A DNA stretch of 64,000 nucleotides from Flavobacterium beibuense (GCF_004151245.1 NZ_JUIW01000007.1:62001-126000), one strand, 5' to 3'; numbered from the stretch's first letter, positions 44,258 through 53,978 are shown. Translations and numbers: made by a program. The notes: a model not told the origin generated them from the letters alone.

Positions 44258-44908
44258 TTATTTTAAAACTGCAGTAACAATAGTGATCTCGCGATCTATA
44301 TACTCTACATTATTACTCAAAACCTGCTCAGTATCCTCTATGGTATCGAGTATTTTAAAACCTGTATCTTTTAATAATTTTTCTACATCGGCAGCTTCAT
44401 ACATGGTGAATCCATACTTAGCAAACGGAATTTTTATCATAGTGCTTTTGGGGATAAAACCTATAGATACTGTACCTCCCGGCTGCATAACTCGGGCTAT
44501 TTCGGCAGCATAAGCCTGAGGGGCTTTCCAAAAATAAATGGTGTTAACTGTAAATGCTTTTTTAAAGAATTCTGTTTCAAAGGGCAGGGTGTCGCCATTT
44601 GTAAGTATAAAAGAGGCATTAACCTGACTGGCGTTAAGTTTTTGTGCCTGATGAATCATTGTTTCCGAAATATCGGCTCCGTAATAAAGAGTATCGGCAG
44701 TTTTAGTAACAGAACTTACATGAGCTCCGTTGCCGGGGCCAATTTCTAAAACGGTGTCTCCTTCTTTAATATGAAGTGAGTCTATAACCTTATTGATAAG
44801 GTTACCGTTTGTAAAGTTCATCATTTCAGCCACTTCCAAACCTGTTTTTCCTTCAGGATGGCTTAACTGGCGGGCCAGTTCCTGTAGCTGATTTTCAGTT
44901 AGTTTCAT
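44258..44908 (-). CDS. Class I SAM-dependent methyltransferase
   Basis: 216 residues. Motif I VLEIGPGNGAHV (about residues 53-64), motif II YYGADISETMI, and post-II motif DTLPFETEFFKKAFTVNTIYFW define a UbiE/Methyltransf_11-type Rossmann fold. Substrate unknown. No Cys-rich or membrane features. Monocistronic, on the minus strand. Confidence 0.88.
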   Translation of the reverse strand: MKLTENQLQELARQLSHPEGKTGLEVAEMMNFTNGNLINKVIDSLHIKEGDTVLEIGPGNGAHVSSVTKTADTLYYGADISETMIHQAQKLNASQVNASFILTNGDTLPFETEFFKKAFTVNTIYFWKAPQAYAAEIARVMQPGGTVSIGFIPKSTMIKIPFAKYGFTMYEAADVEKLLKDTGFKILDTIEDTEQVLSNNVEYIDREITIVTAVLK

Positions 44909-44942
44909 GATGGGGGTTTTTTAGCTTAGTTTCCAATAAATT

Positions 44943-44975
44943 TAGCAAAAAAAAAACGGCTTTAAAAGAGCCGGT
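44943..44975 (-). terminator. Weak terminator after the esterase gene
   Basis: Minus strand ACCGGCT...AGCCGTT followed by more than ten T; short 5-6 bp stem. Confidence 0.6.
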
Positions 44976-44996
44976 TTGATAAATATTCAGGATTAA

Positions 44997-45908
44997 TTAC
45001 TGATCTGATTTGTATAAAAACAATAGCGCCTTATCAAAGCGATTGCGCCATGCTTTTTCATTGTGCTCTTCTCCTTCAAATACCTGAGAAAGGTAATTGT
45101 CGTTTTGGGCATAACCACTTCTTTCCATAATTGCATCAACCTGCTGCTGATGGTCTTCATAATACTGGTCTAAAGAGGCAGTACCCAAGTCAAAATAGAA
45201 TCGGTGTGATTTAGGAGCGGGCACATGCATTTCCATATATTTTCTTATAGCTTCGGCAGGGTTAGTGTCGTTATTATCAAAAAATACAGGCCAGTGTGTA
45301 GAAAGGCCTGCTGCCTTACTAAATACCTCAGGATATTCAAAAGCGGCATACATAGATATAAGTCCGCCCATAGAACTTCCGCATATAGCAGTGTTTTTGG
45401 CATCCTTTAAAGTCCTGAAATGAGAATCTATATAAGGTTTTAGTTCTGCTACAATAAACTTAAGGTATTCGTCCCCTAAAAATTGTTTTTTATTTGAGCC
45501 GTCTTTTTGTGCAAGCTCCATAACCTGTTTTTTCTCACTATCGGTAAGATACTGAGCTGCATTCTCCGGGAAATACTCTAAAAACCTGTCGGGAGTATTC
45601 CATATGGCAACTATAATAACCGGACCTATCTTATCCTGCTTTATCAAATCGAGTGCAGTACGCCCGGCCTGCCATGAAGTGTTATCCGTAGCTGTCTCGT
45701 CGTTAAGTACATTTTGTCCGTCCTGCATGTATAGTACAGGGTAGCTCATGTTCTTATCGGTTTCATAGTTTGGCGGAAGCCAGACATCTACCTGTCTTGC
45801 ATCTACATATTCTGACTCAAAGTGTTCTAACGTACGTACATCCTGAGCATTGGCTACAGGAGTAAGTGCTAAAAAGCATAAAGCAGCTTTTATAAGAGAT
45901 CGTTTCAT
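44997..45908 (-). CDS. Secreted esterase (alpha/beta hydrolase, esterase D-like)
   Basis: 303 residues, signal peptide (cleavage near ANAQ). VDVWLPPNYETDK...YPVLYMQDGQNV is the esterase D/Fes start, GSSMGGLISMYAA holds the nucleophile Ser, and the C-terminal EGEEHNEKAWRNR the His. Periplasmic carboxylesterase or feruloyl/siderophore-esterase type; substrate unknown. A TATATTTA box lies upstream. Confidence 0.88.
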   Translation of the reverse strand: MKRSLIKAALCFLALTPVANAQDVRTLEHFESEYVDARQVDVWLPPNYETDKNMSYPVLYMQDGQNVLNDETATDNTSWQAGRTALDLIKQDKIGPVIIVAIWNTPDRFLEYFPENAAQYLTDSEKKQVMELAQKDGSNKKQFLGDEYLKFIVAELKPYIDSHFRTLKDAKNTAICGSSMGGLISMYAAFEYPEVFSKAAGLSTHWPVFFDNNDTNPAEAIRKYMEMHVPAPKSHRFYFDLGTASLDQYYEDHQQQVDAIMERSGYAQNDNYLSQVFEGEEHNEKAWRNRFDKALLFLYKSDQ

Positions 45909-45943
45909 AATTTTTGTTTAGGGTTGAGACGTAAATATAAAAA

Positions 45944-47572
45944 TTATACCTGTATCACGCCAAGATTAAACGGTTTTTCTATAGGAGCGTGGTTAGCAGC
46001 TTCTATACCCATAGATATCCATGTACGGGTTTCAAGAGGGTCTATAATAGCATCTGTCCATATTCTTGAAGCGGCATAGTAAGGAGATACCTGAGCATCA
46101 TACTTTGCCTTGATCTTGTTAAACATTTCCTCTTCTTTCTCCGGAGTAATTTCTTCTCCTCTTGCTTTTAGCGAAGAAGCCTCAATTTGCAGTAATACCT
46201 TAGCTGCCTGAGTCCCCCCCATAACGGCAAGCTCAGCACTTGGCCAGGCAAAAATAAGACGAGGGTCATATGCCTTACCGCACATTGCATAGTTACCGGC
46301 ACCATAAGAGTTACCCACAACTACAGTAAACTTAGGCACAACCGAGTTACTCACGGCATTTACCATTTTAGCCCCGTCTTTAATTATACCGCCATGCTCA
46401 CTCTTAGAACCTACCATAAAGCCTGTAACATCCTGAAGGAATACAAGCGGTATTTTCTTTTGGTTACAGTTGGCAATAAACCTTGTGGCCTTATCGGCAC
46501 TGTCTGAATAGATAACACCACCAAACTGCATTTCACCTTTTTTAGACTTAACCACTTTACGCTGGTTGGCCACAATACCTACAGCCCAGCCATCTATACG
46601 GGCATAGCCTGTAATGATGGTTTGTCCATAGCCGGCTTTGTATTCTTCAAACTCGCTGTTGTCTACAAGCCTTTTTATAATTTCCATCATGTCATACTGC
46701 TCAGAACGTTGCTTAGGCAGTATACCGTATATCTCGTTAGGGTCAAGAGCAGGCTTTTGAGGTTGTGTACGGCTGTATCCTGCCTTTTCAAAATCGCCTA
46801 TCTTGTCTACTATGTTTCTTATAGTGTTTAGGGCATCCTTATCGTCTTTTGCCTTATAATCGGTAACACCTGATATTTCGCAGTGTGTAGTAGCCCCACC
46901 CAGTGTTTCGTTATCAATGTTTTCGCCTATGGCAGCCTTAACAAGGTAGCTTCCCGCAAGGAAAATACTTCCTGTTTTGTCTACAATAAGGGCTTCGTCG
47001 CTCATAATAGGCAGGTAGGCACCACCGGCAACACAACTACCCATAACGGCAGCAATTTGTGTAATACCCATGCTGCTCATAACCGCATTGTTACGGAAGA
47101 TGCGCCCAAAGTGTTCCTTATCAGGGAAAATCTCATCCTGCATTGGCAGGTAAACACCCGCGCTGTCTACAAGATAAATAATAGGAAGTTTGTTCTCTAT
47201 GGCTATTTCCTGGGCACGCAGGTTTTTCTTTCCGGTAATAGGGAACCACGCTCCGGCTTTTACGGTAGCATCATTAGCAACCACTATACATTGTTTTCCG
47301 CTAACATAGCCAATTTTTACAACCACACCCCCAGAAGGGCAACCGCCGTGTACGGCATACATCCCGTCTCCGGCAAAGGCGCCTATTTCTATGCTCTCGG
47401 TATTTTTATCTAAAAGGTAATCTATACGTTCGCGTGCGGTCATTTTGCCTTCGCCGTGAAGTTTGGCAATTCTTTTTTCTCCGCCGCCAAGCTTTACTTT
47501 AGCCAGCTTTTGTTTCAGTTGGGAAAGTAGGAGCTTGTTGTGGTCTTCATTCTTATTGAAGTTAATATCCAT
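45944..47572 (-). CDS. Acyl-CoA carboxylase beta subunit (carboxyltransferase)
   Basis: 542 residues of the biotin-dependent carboxyltransferase family. The two crotonase-like halves are visible: GGCPSGGVVVKIG...DSAGVYLPMQDEIFPDKEHFGRIF in the first and QDVTGFMVGSKSEHGGIIKDGAKM...VVVGNSYGAGNYAMCGKAYDPR in the second. It most resembles methylcrotonyl-CoA carboxylase beta (leucine degradation). The alpha, biotin-bearing subunit is not in this window. Confidence 0.9.
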   Translation of the reverse strand: MDINFNKNEDHNKLLLSQLKQKLAKVKLGGGEKRIAKLHGEGKMTARERIDYLLDKNTESIEIGAFAGDGMYAVHGGCPSGGVVVKIGYVSGKQCIVVANDATVKAGAWFPITGKKNLRAQEIAIENKLPIIYLVDSAGVYLPMQDEIFPDKEHFGRIFRNNAVMSSMGITQIAAVMGSCVAGGAYLPIMSDEALIVDKTGSIFLAGSYLVKAAIGENIDNETLGGATTHCEISGVTDYKAKDDKDALNTIRNIVDKIGDFEKAGYSRTQPQKPALDPNEIYGILPKQRSEQYDMMEIIKRLVDNSEFEEYKAGYGQTIITGYARIDGWAVGIVANQRKVVKSKKGEMQFGGVIYSDSADKATRFIANCNQKKIPLVFLQDVTGFMVGSKSEHGGIIKDGAKMVNAVSNSVVPKFTVVVGNSYGAGNYAMCGKAYDPRLIFAWPSAELAVMGGTQAAKVLLQIEASSLKARGEEITPEKEEEMFNKIKAKYDAQVSPYYAASRIWTDAIIDPLETRTWISMGIEAANHAPIEKPFNLGVIQV

Positions 47573-47679
47573 GGAACTTATGTCTTTTTTTGTGATAGTT
47601 GTAATTTAAGTGCTGCTAAAATACGAAAACGTTTGATATTAGCAGTGAAAACAGCTAATGTGTTACAAATTTTTAAAAG

Positions 47680-47732
47680 TTAATCAATAAAAAAAGGACA
47701 ACCTTTAAAGCTGTCCTTTTTTTATTGATTAA
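47680..47732. terminator. 21-bp perfect inverted-repeat terminator
   Basis: TTAATCAATAAAAAAAGGAC(A) and its exact complement around an 11-base loop (47701-47711), just after the minus-strand PiT-like gene. It contains poly-A and poly-T tracts within the stem and would act in both directions. Confidence 0.85.
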
Positions 47733-47745
47733 CCTAAACTATATT

Positions 47746-48864
47746 TTATAAACCAAAGAAGTTTAGTAAGTCTGTTTTAATGGCTTCATTAACGGTAGCT
47801 GCAAGCATAACCGAAATAATAAGGCCTATAGCAGCAAAAGAGAAGTCTTTACCAATCATCTTAAGTGCTTTGTTCTTGTGTTTTTTACCTTTTTTAAGAC
47901 GGGCAAGGTTAATGGCTATTTCGCGTCCGCCAATTAAACCAAGGAAAACCCATGTTGTACTCATTGGTACAGTACTTATAAATAACTTATAGATAAGGAT
48001 AAGTGCATACGAAAGGTCTATAAGGGTAGCAGCTCTAACATCGCTAACACGTGATTTTTCGCTAACTACTTTCTGAATCCTGTCACCACGCAGGTAGAAT
48101 AATATACCTAAACCTAAGAAGATAACAACACAGAAAATAATAAACTGTGTAACGTCAAGCCTTCTTGGAAGGAATACCGCAACGTTTGCACCATCCTGCA
48201 TTACCCATACCGACCAAAGGATACCACTCACAATCCATTGCGCTACCATCCATGAAGGGTGAATTTTACGGCCTTTAAATTTCCTGCGTATGTAGTTGTA
48301 ACCAAAGAACCATATAAGTACAGATAGTACAAAAGCAATTACATAACCTGATAAACTCTTTGTTATCATAGAAGTGATACCGCTTGAGCTTGAACTGAAT
48401 ACGCTTAGCATAAGGAATGTGGTAGATACCGGCATTCTTAACCTTGTAAGTATTAGCAGTACCAGCGGAGCCATAAGCATAAAGAACGAGAAGTTCTCAG
48501 GGTGCGGGTACTTACTTACATCTTCGGCATCAATAAGCCTTCCGTAAGTAACGTCTCCGTTTAACGTAAACCAGCTAATTGCAATGGTTACTAAAAATAT
48601 GGCACCAATGTAAAGCCACAGTACATACCATTTGCGGTGCTTGTTACTTTCAATAAAAGTACCTAAAGACTGGATACTGTCGTTAGAAACAGTTGCATAG
48701 GCAGCTGTTAGGAAGCCAATCCACATGGCAATTTGCGGCTGGTTGTAAAACAGCGCACTAAATATGAAAATGCAGAAGATAATGATTAGGAAAATCTTTT
48801 CGTTAGAAAATCTCTCAATTAAACTTAATGGAGGAATCGACTTTTTTTTGTATTTCATTTTCAT
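47746..48864 (-). CDS. Divergent PiT-like membrane protein
   Basis: 372 residues from ATG 48864, ten or more membrane segments. Two short motifs echo the inverted-repeat signature of phosphate transporters: ATVSNDSIQSLGTFI after helix 2 and VMQDGANVAVFL in the second half, in place of GFHDAANS and GHGANDAQK. Otherwise it is unlike the PiT gene 1 kb away. Probably an anion or phosphate transporter with altered specificity. A TACTTTTG promoter box lies 28 bases before the start. Confidence 0.7.
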   Translation of the reverse strand: MKMKYKKKSIPPLSLIERFSNEKIFLIIIFCIFIFSALFYNQPQIAMWIGFLTAAYATVSNDSIQSLGTFIESNKHRKWYVLWLYIGAIFLVTIAISWFTLNGDVTYGRLIDAEDVSKYPHPENFSFFMLMAPLVLLILTRLRMPVSTTFLMLSVFSSSSSGITSMITKSLSGYVIAFVLSVLIWFFGYNYIRRKFKGRKIHPSWMVAQWIVSGILWSVWVMQDGANVAVFLPRRLDVTQFIIFCVVIFLGLGILFYLRGDRIQKVVSEKSRVSDVRAATLIDLSYALILIYKLFISTVPMSTTWVFLGLIGGREIAINLARLKKGKKHKNKALKMIGKDFSFAAIGLIISVMLAATVNEAIKTDLLNFFGL

Positions 48865-48891
48865 ACTTAGGGGTAGTTTTAAAAATCGTTG

Positions 48892-48899
48892 CAAAAGTA
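48892..48899 (-). promoter_or_regulatory. -7 promoter element (TACTTTTG) of PiT-like gene
   Basis: Exact TAnnTTTG match on the minus strand, 28 bases before ATG 48864. Confidence 0.5.
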
Positions 48900-49134
48900 C
48901 TTACTTAAAAAAGCTGCCTGCGATGTCTAGTTTTAAGTTATTGTTAATTAATCAATAATTAAAAATTAAATTTGAAGTTAACTATTTTTTAATTCATTCT
49001 CAGTAGTTTATTTGCATCTTCCCAAAAATTATTTTCCTGATTTTTAAAATAATGCAAAAAGGAAGGCTAGCTTCTTCAATATTTTAATAACACTCGGTTG
49101 ATTATAACTTAACGATTTCTTAACATTAGTTAGG

Positions 49135-49142
49135 TACATTTG
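49135..49142 (+). promoter_or_regulatory. -7 promoter element (TACATTTG) of the phosphate operon
   Basis: Exact TAnnTTTG match 16 bases before the PhoU-like ATG; no PHO-box-like direct repeats seen upstream. Confidence 0.5.
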
Positions 49143-49158
49143 CCGCAAAATATTATTC

Positions 49159-49803
49159 ATGTCAATAAACAGTATCTTCCAGTTTCTTGTTCCGAAGGAT
49201 AAGAAATTTTTCCCGCTATTTGAACAGGCAACACAAAACCTTGTGCATCTTGCTGAAACACTGCACGAAGCGGTTAACGCCCCTAAGAACAAAAGGGACG
49301 AATACTTTACTAAAGTAGAAGAGTTAGAAGGCATAATTGAAGGGATAGCCCACAGGACTAACCTTGAACTAAGCAAAAACTTTATCACACCTTTTGACAG
49401 GGAAGATATATATTCGCTTATTACTGCAATTGATGATGTGGCCGACTATATGTATGGTGCAGCAAGCAGAATGAGACTGTATCAGGTAGAGAAGATTACT
49501 AAGTCTATAAGAAAGATGACCGAAATTAACCTTGAAGCATGCCAGCTTATACAGGGTGCGGTTGCCGACCTGAAGGACATGAAAAACCTTAAAGGTATTG
49601 CTGATGCCTGCAAGAAGATAAACAAGCTTGAAAATAAATCTGACAGCGTTTTTGATAAGGCAGTTGCCGATATTTTTGAAAACGAAACAGATGCTATAAA
49701 TGTAATTAAATACAAAGAGGTTCTTGCTGCGCTGGAGTCGGCAGCAGATAAATGTAAGGGTGTGGCGAACGTTTTAGAGTCTATCGCTGTAAAACATTCA
49801 TAA
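49159..49803 (+). CDS. PhoU-like DUF47 phosphate regulator
   Basis: 214-residue all-helical protein of the DUF47/TIGR00153 group. The helical bundle includes FFPLFEQATQNLVHLAETLHEAV at the start and LADDIYG-like IDDVADYMYGAASRM in the middle. These proteins sit beside PiT transporters and modulate phosphate uptake from the cytosol. The PiT gene starts 25 bases downstream. Confidence 0.92.
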   Translation: MSINSIFQFLVPKDKKFFPLFEQATQNLVHLAETLHEAVNAPKNKRDEYFTKVEELEGIIEGIAHRTNLELSKNFITPFDREDIYSLITAIDDVADYMYGAASRMRLYQVEKITKSIRKMTEINLEACQLIQGAVADLKDMKNLKGIADACKKINKLENKSDSVFDKAVADIFENETDAINVIKYKEVLAALESAADKCKGVANVLESIAVKHS

Positions 49804-49828
49804 AACGCAAACCCCTAACTGATTTACC

Positions 49829-50887
49829 ATGACGCTACTTATTATAATCATATTTTTAGCATTAATATTTGATTACATTAACGGTTTTCACGATGCGGCA
49901 AACTCCATTGCCACTATCGTTGCTACTAAGGTATTAACGCCTTTTCAGGCGGTACTATGGGCAGCCTTCTTTAACTTCCTGGCTTACTTTATCTCAAAAT
50001 ACTGGATAGGGGAGTTTAAAATTGGTAATACCATTGCAAAAACAGTTAGCGAAGATTTTATTACACTGGAGGTTATACTTGCCGGACTTATAGCAGCCAT
50101 AACATGGAACCTGCTTACCTGGAAACTGGGTATACCATCGTCATCTTCACACACGCTAATAGGTGGTTTTATGGGTGCTGCATTGGCACATGCTTTTACT
50201 ATACCGGGAGCCGATATAAGCACTGTAGTTAACTATGCTAAGGTTATACCTATTATACTGTTTATTTTTATGGCTCCGCTATTAGGTATGGTGGTAGCCT
50301 ATTTCTTAACGATACTCATACTCAATATATGTAGAAAAGCAAACCCTTCTAAAGCCGATAAATGGTTTAGGAGGTTACAGCTGGTATCGTCAGCATTGTT
50401 TAGCCTTGGGCATGGTGCTAACGATGCACAAAAGGTTATGGGTATTATAGGTGCTGCGGTAATTTACTTTCAGGTTAACATAAAGCATGATGCAGCTTAC
50501 ATGGCTGTAGAAAACAAGTTTGCGTATTTTGTAGACCACTGGAGCTGGGTGCCGCTTGCGAGTTTTATTATGATAGGTTTAGGTACCATGAGTGGCGGTT
50601 GGAAAATCGTTAAAACAATGGGATCTAAAATTACTAAAGTAAACTCATTAGAGGGAGTTGCTGCCGAGACTGCAGGTGCTATCACACTATATACTACCGA
50701 GCATTTTGGTATTCCGGTTTCTACTACACACACAATTACAGGTTCTATTATAGGTGTGGGTGTAACAAAAAGGGTATCGGCTGTAAGATGGGGAGTAACC
50801 ATTAGCCTTCTTTGGGCTTGGATATTAACCATACCGGTATCGGCTATACTTGCTGCTATAATTTACTATGTAGTGAGTATTTTCTAA
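49829..50887 (+). CDS. Inorganic phosphate transporter, PiT family
   Basis: 352 residues with ten predicted membrane segments. Both halves carry the signature: DYINGFHDAANSIATIVAT in the first and LGHGANDAQKVMGIIG in the second, with GIPSSSSHTLIGGFMGA and GIPVSTTHTITGSIIG repeats. It imports phosphate (as metal-phosphate) using the proton or sodium gradient. Forms an operon with the PhoU-like gene. Confidence 0.95.
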   Translation: MTLLIIIIFLALIFDYINGFHDAANSIATIVATKVLTPFQAVLWAAFFNFLAYFISKYWIGEFKIGNTIAKTVSEDFITLEVILAGLIAAITWNLLTWKLGIPSSSSHTLIGGFMGAALAHAFTIPGADISTVVNYAKVIPIILFIFMAPLLGMVVAYFLTILILNICRKANPSKADKWFRRLQLVSSALFSLGHGANDAQKVMGIIGAAVIYFQVNIKHDAAYMAVENKFAYFVDHWSWVPLASFIMIGLGTMSGGWKIVKTMGSKITKVNSLEGVAAETAGAITLYTTEHFGIPVSTTHTITGSIIGVGVTKRVSAVRWGVTISLLWAWILTIPVSAILAAIIYYVVSIF

Positions 50888-50917
50888 AGGATAGTTTTAT
50901 AATTATAATATTTTTTG

Positions 50918-50955
50918 AAAAGCATATATCTGTAAAGGGTATATGCTTTTTTTTA
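50918..50955 (+). terminator. Terminator of the phosphate operon
   Basis: AAAAGCATATA / TATATGCTTTT around an 11-base loop, followed by T7. Confidence 0.8.
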
Positions 50956-50961
50956 TTTTTG
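50954..50961 (+). promoter_or_regulatory. -7 promoter element (TATTTTTG)
   Basis: Exact TAnnTTTG match 12-20 bases before the small downstream gene; it abuts the T tract of the preceding terminator. Confidence 0.4.
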
Positions 50962-50973
50962 AAGTAAAATTAA

Positions 50974-51264
50974 ATGCCTTACATGAAAACAGTATTATTG
51001 ATAGAATATTTTGACAGAGAAACTGAACTTTTTGTTGGTGAAATAGATATATCAAAATATGACTTAAAAAAAATTAATAGTATTTGTCCTCCCTTGACAG
51101 CGAAGGATTATCCAATATATCCGGAAGAGGGAGATGATAAATACATTAATGGGTATGATTTTAACGAGAAGGAATTTAATGAACTGAAGGAGTATATTCA
51201 TGAGTTGAAAAACATGGATCTTTCAAAATATGTCTATAGTATAGGAACTTTTCAGGATAAGTGA
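50974..51264 (+). CDS. Small hypothetical protein
   Basis: 96 residues (or 93 from the second Met at 50983). Acidic, with tyrosine-rich KDYPIYPEEGDDKYINGYDFNEKEFNELKEYI; no signal or membrane part. Family unrecognised; AT-rich codon use like the other orphan small genes in the window. Confidence 0.55.
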   Translation: MPYMKTVLLIEYFDRETELFVGEIDISKYDLKKINSICPPLTAKDYPIYPEEGDDKYINGYDFNEKEFNELKEYIHELKNMDLSKYVYSIGTFQDK

Positions 51265-51317
51265 AGTGATGTATTCCAGAAGTACTGATTAGTAAATTTT
51301 TAAACTTATAAATAGTA

Positions 51318-51353
51318 AAAAGCCCGTAGTTAATCACCAACCTACGGGCTTTT
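51318..51353. terminator. Bidirectional terminator
   Basis: Perfect 12-bp stem AAAAGCCCGTAG/CTACGGGCTTTT between converging genes. Confidence 0.87.
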
Positions 51354-51393
51354 CGGTTTAAGAATATAGATATTGAATTATAATGCAGGATAC

Positions 51394-52617
51394 CTATCCA
51401 AAATATTCCTGCAGGTCTTCTTTTTCATATTTAAGCGGAAGTGAAACAATAAAGGAAGATCCTTTATCCTTTCCGGCACTTTTTGCCTCAATAGTGCCAT
51501 GGTGCAGCTCTACAAACGATTTGGTGATAGATAATCCCAGTCCGTTTGAGTTTTCTTTGCCTGTTGGCTTAGAGCTTAATTTTGCAAACTTAGTGTACAG
51601 CTTGCTTATATCTGCAGGGCTTAATCCCTGTCCTTCATCCTGAACTTCTATACGGATAAAATTATCCTCTAGTGTTGCAATTATCCTTATGGTAGTGCCT
51701 GCATAAGAATATTTTAGTGCATTACTAACCAGATTGTGTAAAATATCTCCAATTTTAACCTTGTCGGCATATATTTTTGGCAGCTTAGGATCGTGCTCAA
51801 GCTGTATGGCCTGGTTTTTCCTGTTTGCCAGTAATTCAAAACTTATAAGCAGCTTATTGAAAATCTCATTTAAGTCTACTTCTTCAATATTTAATGTAAG
51901 CCTGTGTTCGTCTTCTTCGGCTTGTTTTAGCAGGTCACTAAGTTTAGACTGAATACGCAGCACACATGCTTTTATCATGCCGCTCATCCTTTCCACCTTT
52001 GTGGTGTCTTTGGTTAAAATCTCATTGGCAAGCTTAATTGATGCCAGAGGGTTTTTAATTTCGTGCAGCGCAATATTCATAAGGTCTATTTGCGACTCTA
52101 TACTTTTGCGGTAGCGCATGCGGCTTTCCAGCTTATTCACTATTATTTTAGACAGTGTTTTAAGCATGTCAAGCTGAGAATCGGTAACCTCACGCGGAAC
52201 AGTATCTACAACACAAACGGTACCTACTGTATAACCCTCAGGAGATTTTAACGGCGCCCCCGCATAAAAACGAATTCCGTCTTCACCTGCAACATATGGG
52301 CTTTCCATTAAATCGGGAGATGTATGGGTGTCATTAAATACCGTAACATTATCCTCAAGTATGGCAAGCGAGCATAGGCTGTCCCTACGGTCTATAATAT
52401 TATTACGAAGAAGGCTCAGGTTCGACTTTAAAAACACCCTGTCTTCGTCCACAAACGATATAAACGCACTGGTCGTATTAAAAATTTGTGCTGCCAGCAA
52501 TGCAATCTTGTCAAACGCCTCTTCACTATGAGTATCAAGAATCCTGTACTCATAAAGTTTTTCCAACCTTTGTGCGTCGTTTAACGGGATTATGGATGTT
52601 GGTCTTGTATAAATCAT
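51394..52617 (-). CDS. GAF-domain sensor histidine kinase, copy 1
   Basis: 407 residues: N-terminal GAF (about 20-165, ILDTHSEEAFDKIALLAAQIF...AGAPLKSPEGYTVGTVCVVD), a HisKA dimerisation helix with phospho-acceptor His in LHEIKNPLASIKLA, and HATPase with NALKYS (N box), DEGQGLSP (G1) and NGLGLSITKSFVELHHG (G2). There are no membrane helices, so it senses a cytosolic signal. No response regulator gene is near. Very similar to the next gene in length and order. Confidence 0.93.
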   Translation of the reverse strand: MIYTRPTSIIPLNDAQRLEKLYEYRILDTHSEEAFDKIALLAAQIFNTTSAFISFVDEDRVFLKSNLSLLRNNIIDRRDSLCSLAILEDNVTVFNDTHTSPDLMESPYVAGEDGIRFYAGAPLKSPEGYTVGTVCVVDTVPREVTDSQLDMLKTLSKIIVNKLESRMRYRKSIESQIDLMNIALHEIKNPLASIKLANEILTKDTTKVERMSGMIKACVLRIQSKLSDLLKQAEEDEHRLTLNIEEVDLNEIFNKLLISFELLANRKNQAIQLEHDPKLPKIYADKVKIGDILHNLVSNALKYSYAGTTIRIIATLEDNFIRIEVQDEGQGLSPADISKLYTKFAKLSSKPTGKENSNGLGLSITKSFVELHHGTIEAKSAGKDKGSSFIVSLPLKYEKEDLQEYFG

Positions 52618-52754
52618 TTTGCCTCCTAAAAAGAGTTTTTTGTGTGGGGATAAACTCCTTTTTCTACTTCTTTCTTCTTCGAAGGTAAGTTTAAATTTCG
52701 TACAAATAAAACTTTAGCGAAATGTTATAACGGATAGCGTAGTAAAGTATAAAC

Positions 52755-53978
52755 TTATGGTAAAAAAGGTTCATTTTCTACCTCATAAATGAGAGGAAGC
52801 GATACAAAAAAGCTGGTTCCCATTTCTTTTCCGGGGCTTGTAGCATAGATATCTCCATGATGCATTTCCACCATGGTTTTGCATATGGAAAGCCCCAGTC
52901 CGTTTGAGGTTTCCTTGCCGGTAGGTTTTGCGCTGAGCTTTGCAAATTTGGTAAAAAGTTTGCTTAGATCATCTTCATTAAGTCCTTGTCCGTTATCACG
53001 GAATTCTATTTCAACCGTGTCTTTTTCTCGTTTTACCGAGATGTTAATTTCTGAGTCGTAGTAAGAATATTTTAACGCATTACTTAACAGATTGTGGAAA
53101 ACATCGGTAATCTTTTTTCTGTCGATATAAACAGGGGGGATGCCACTGCCGTAATGCAGGAAAATGGTTTGTCTTTTTTTGTTTGCCTGTAGCTGAAAAC
53201 TTTCCAGAAGGGAATCGAATATCTCCCTTAAATTGGTTTCCTCAATGCTTAGTTTTTGCTGAACTTCTTCCTCTTCACTATGTTTAAGCAGATCAGACAG
53301 TTTGGTTTGTATACGGATAACGCTTTCCCTAACCATCTGGTGCATAGTATCACATCGGGTAGGGTCTTTTTTTATTACGTCGTTAGCCAGTTTAATAGAA
53401 GCCAGCGGATTTTTTATCTCATGAAGCGTAATGTTCATCAGTTCGTTTTGTGCCTTTAGCAGATTTTTATAGCGCAGGCGAAGTTCAAGCTTATTAACAA
53501 CTAAATCGGCAAGGTTTTTAAGCATTTCCTGTTTTTTGGCGCTAACTTTTGCTGTACGGGGTTTTTTGTCGGCCACACAAACGGTTCCTAACAAATAACC
53601 TTCGGGGCTGCGAAGCGGCGCTCCTACATAAAAGCGCACACCGTTTTTCTTTTTTACCAGCAGACTGTCTTTTACATTTTCGTTTTCCAGTGCATCATAA
53701 ATAATGGTGCAATCCTCACCCATAATAGCCATACCGCAAAGCGATTTTTCACGCGGAACCACATTGCCTTCAAACGGGCTCACATTTGCTTTAATAAACA
53801 CCCTGTCTTCATCTACAAAAGTGACAAAGGCATAAGGGGTCTTAAATATTTTTGAAGCTAAGTGAGCAATCTTGTCAAAAGTATCCTCGGGGTGGGTATC
53901 AAGTATTTGATACTCATACAGCTTTTGCAACCTGAGGCTGTCATTTTCGGGTATAAAAAAGTCAGCTATATGATTCAT
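52755..53978 (-). CDS. GAF-domain sensor histidine kinase, copy 2
   Basis: 407 residues with the same architecture: GAF (ILDTHPEDTFDKIAHLASKIF...VGAPLRSPEGYLLGTVCVAD), HisKA (LHEIKNPLASIKLANDV), HATPase (NALKYSY, DNGQGLNEDD, NGLGLSICKTMVEMHHG). A tandem duplicate of copy 1 with a different GAF pocket surface (FVDEDRVFIKANV against FVDEDRVFLKSNL). Signal unknown. Separated from copy 1 by 137 bases without a clear terminator, so the pair may be co-transcribed. Confidence 0.93.
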   Translation of the reverse strand: MNHIADFFIPENDSLRLQKLYEYQILDTHPEDTFDKIAHLASKIFKTPYAFVTFVDEDRVFIKANVSPFEGNVVPREKSLCGMAIMGEDCTIIYDALENENVKDSLLVKKKNGVRFYVGAPLRSPEGYLLGTVCVADKKPRTAKVSAKKQEMLKNLADLVVNKLELRLRYKNLLKAQNELMNITLHEIKNPLASIKLANDVIKKDPTRCDTMHQMVRESVIRIQTKLSDLLKHSEEEEVQQKLSIEETNLREIFDSLLESFQLQANKKRQTIFLHYGSGIPPVYIDRKKITDVFHNLLSNALKYSYYDSEINISVKREKDTVEIEFRDNGQGLNEDDLSKLFTKFAKLSAKPTGKETSNGLGLSICKTMVEMHHGDIYATSPGKEMGTSFFVSLPLIYEVENEPFLP

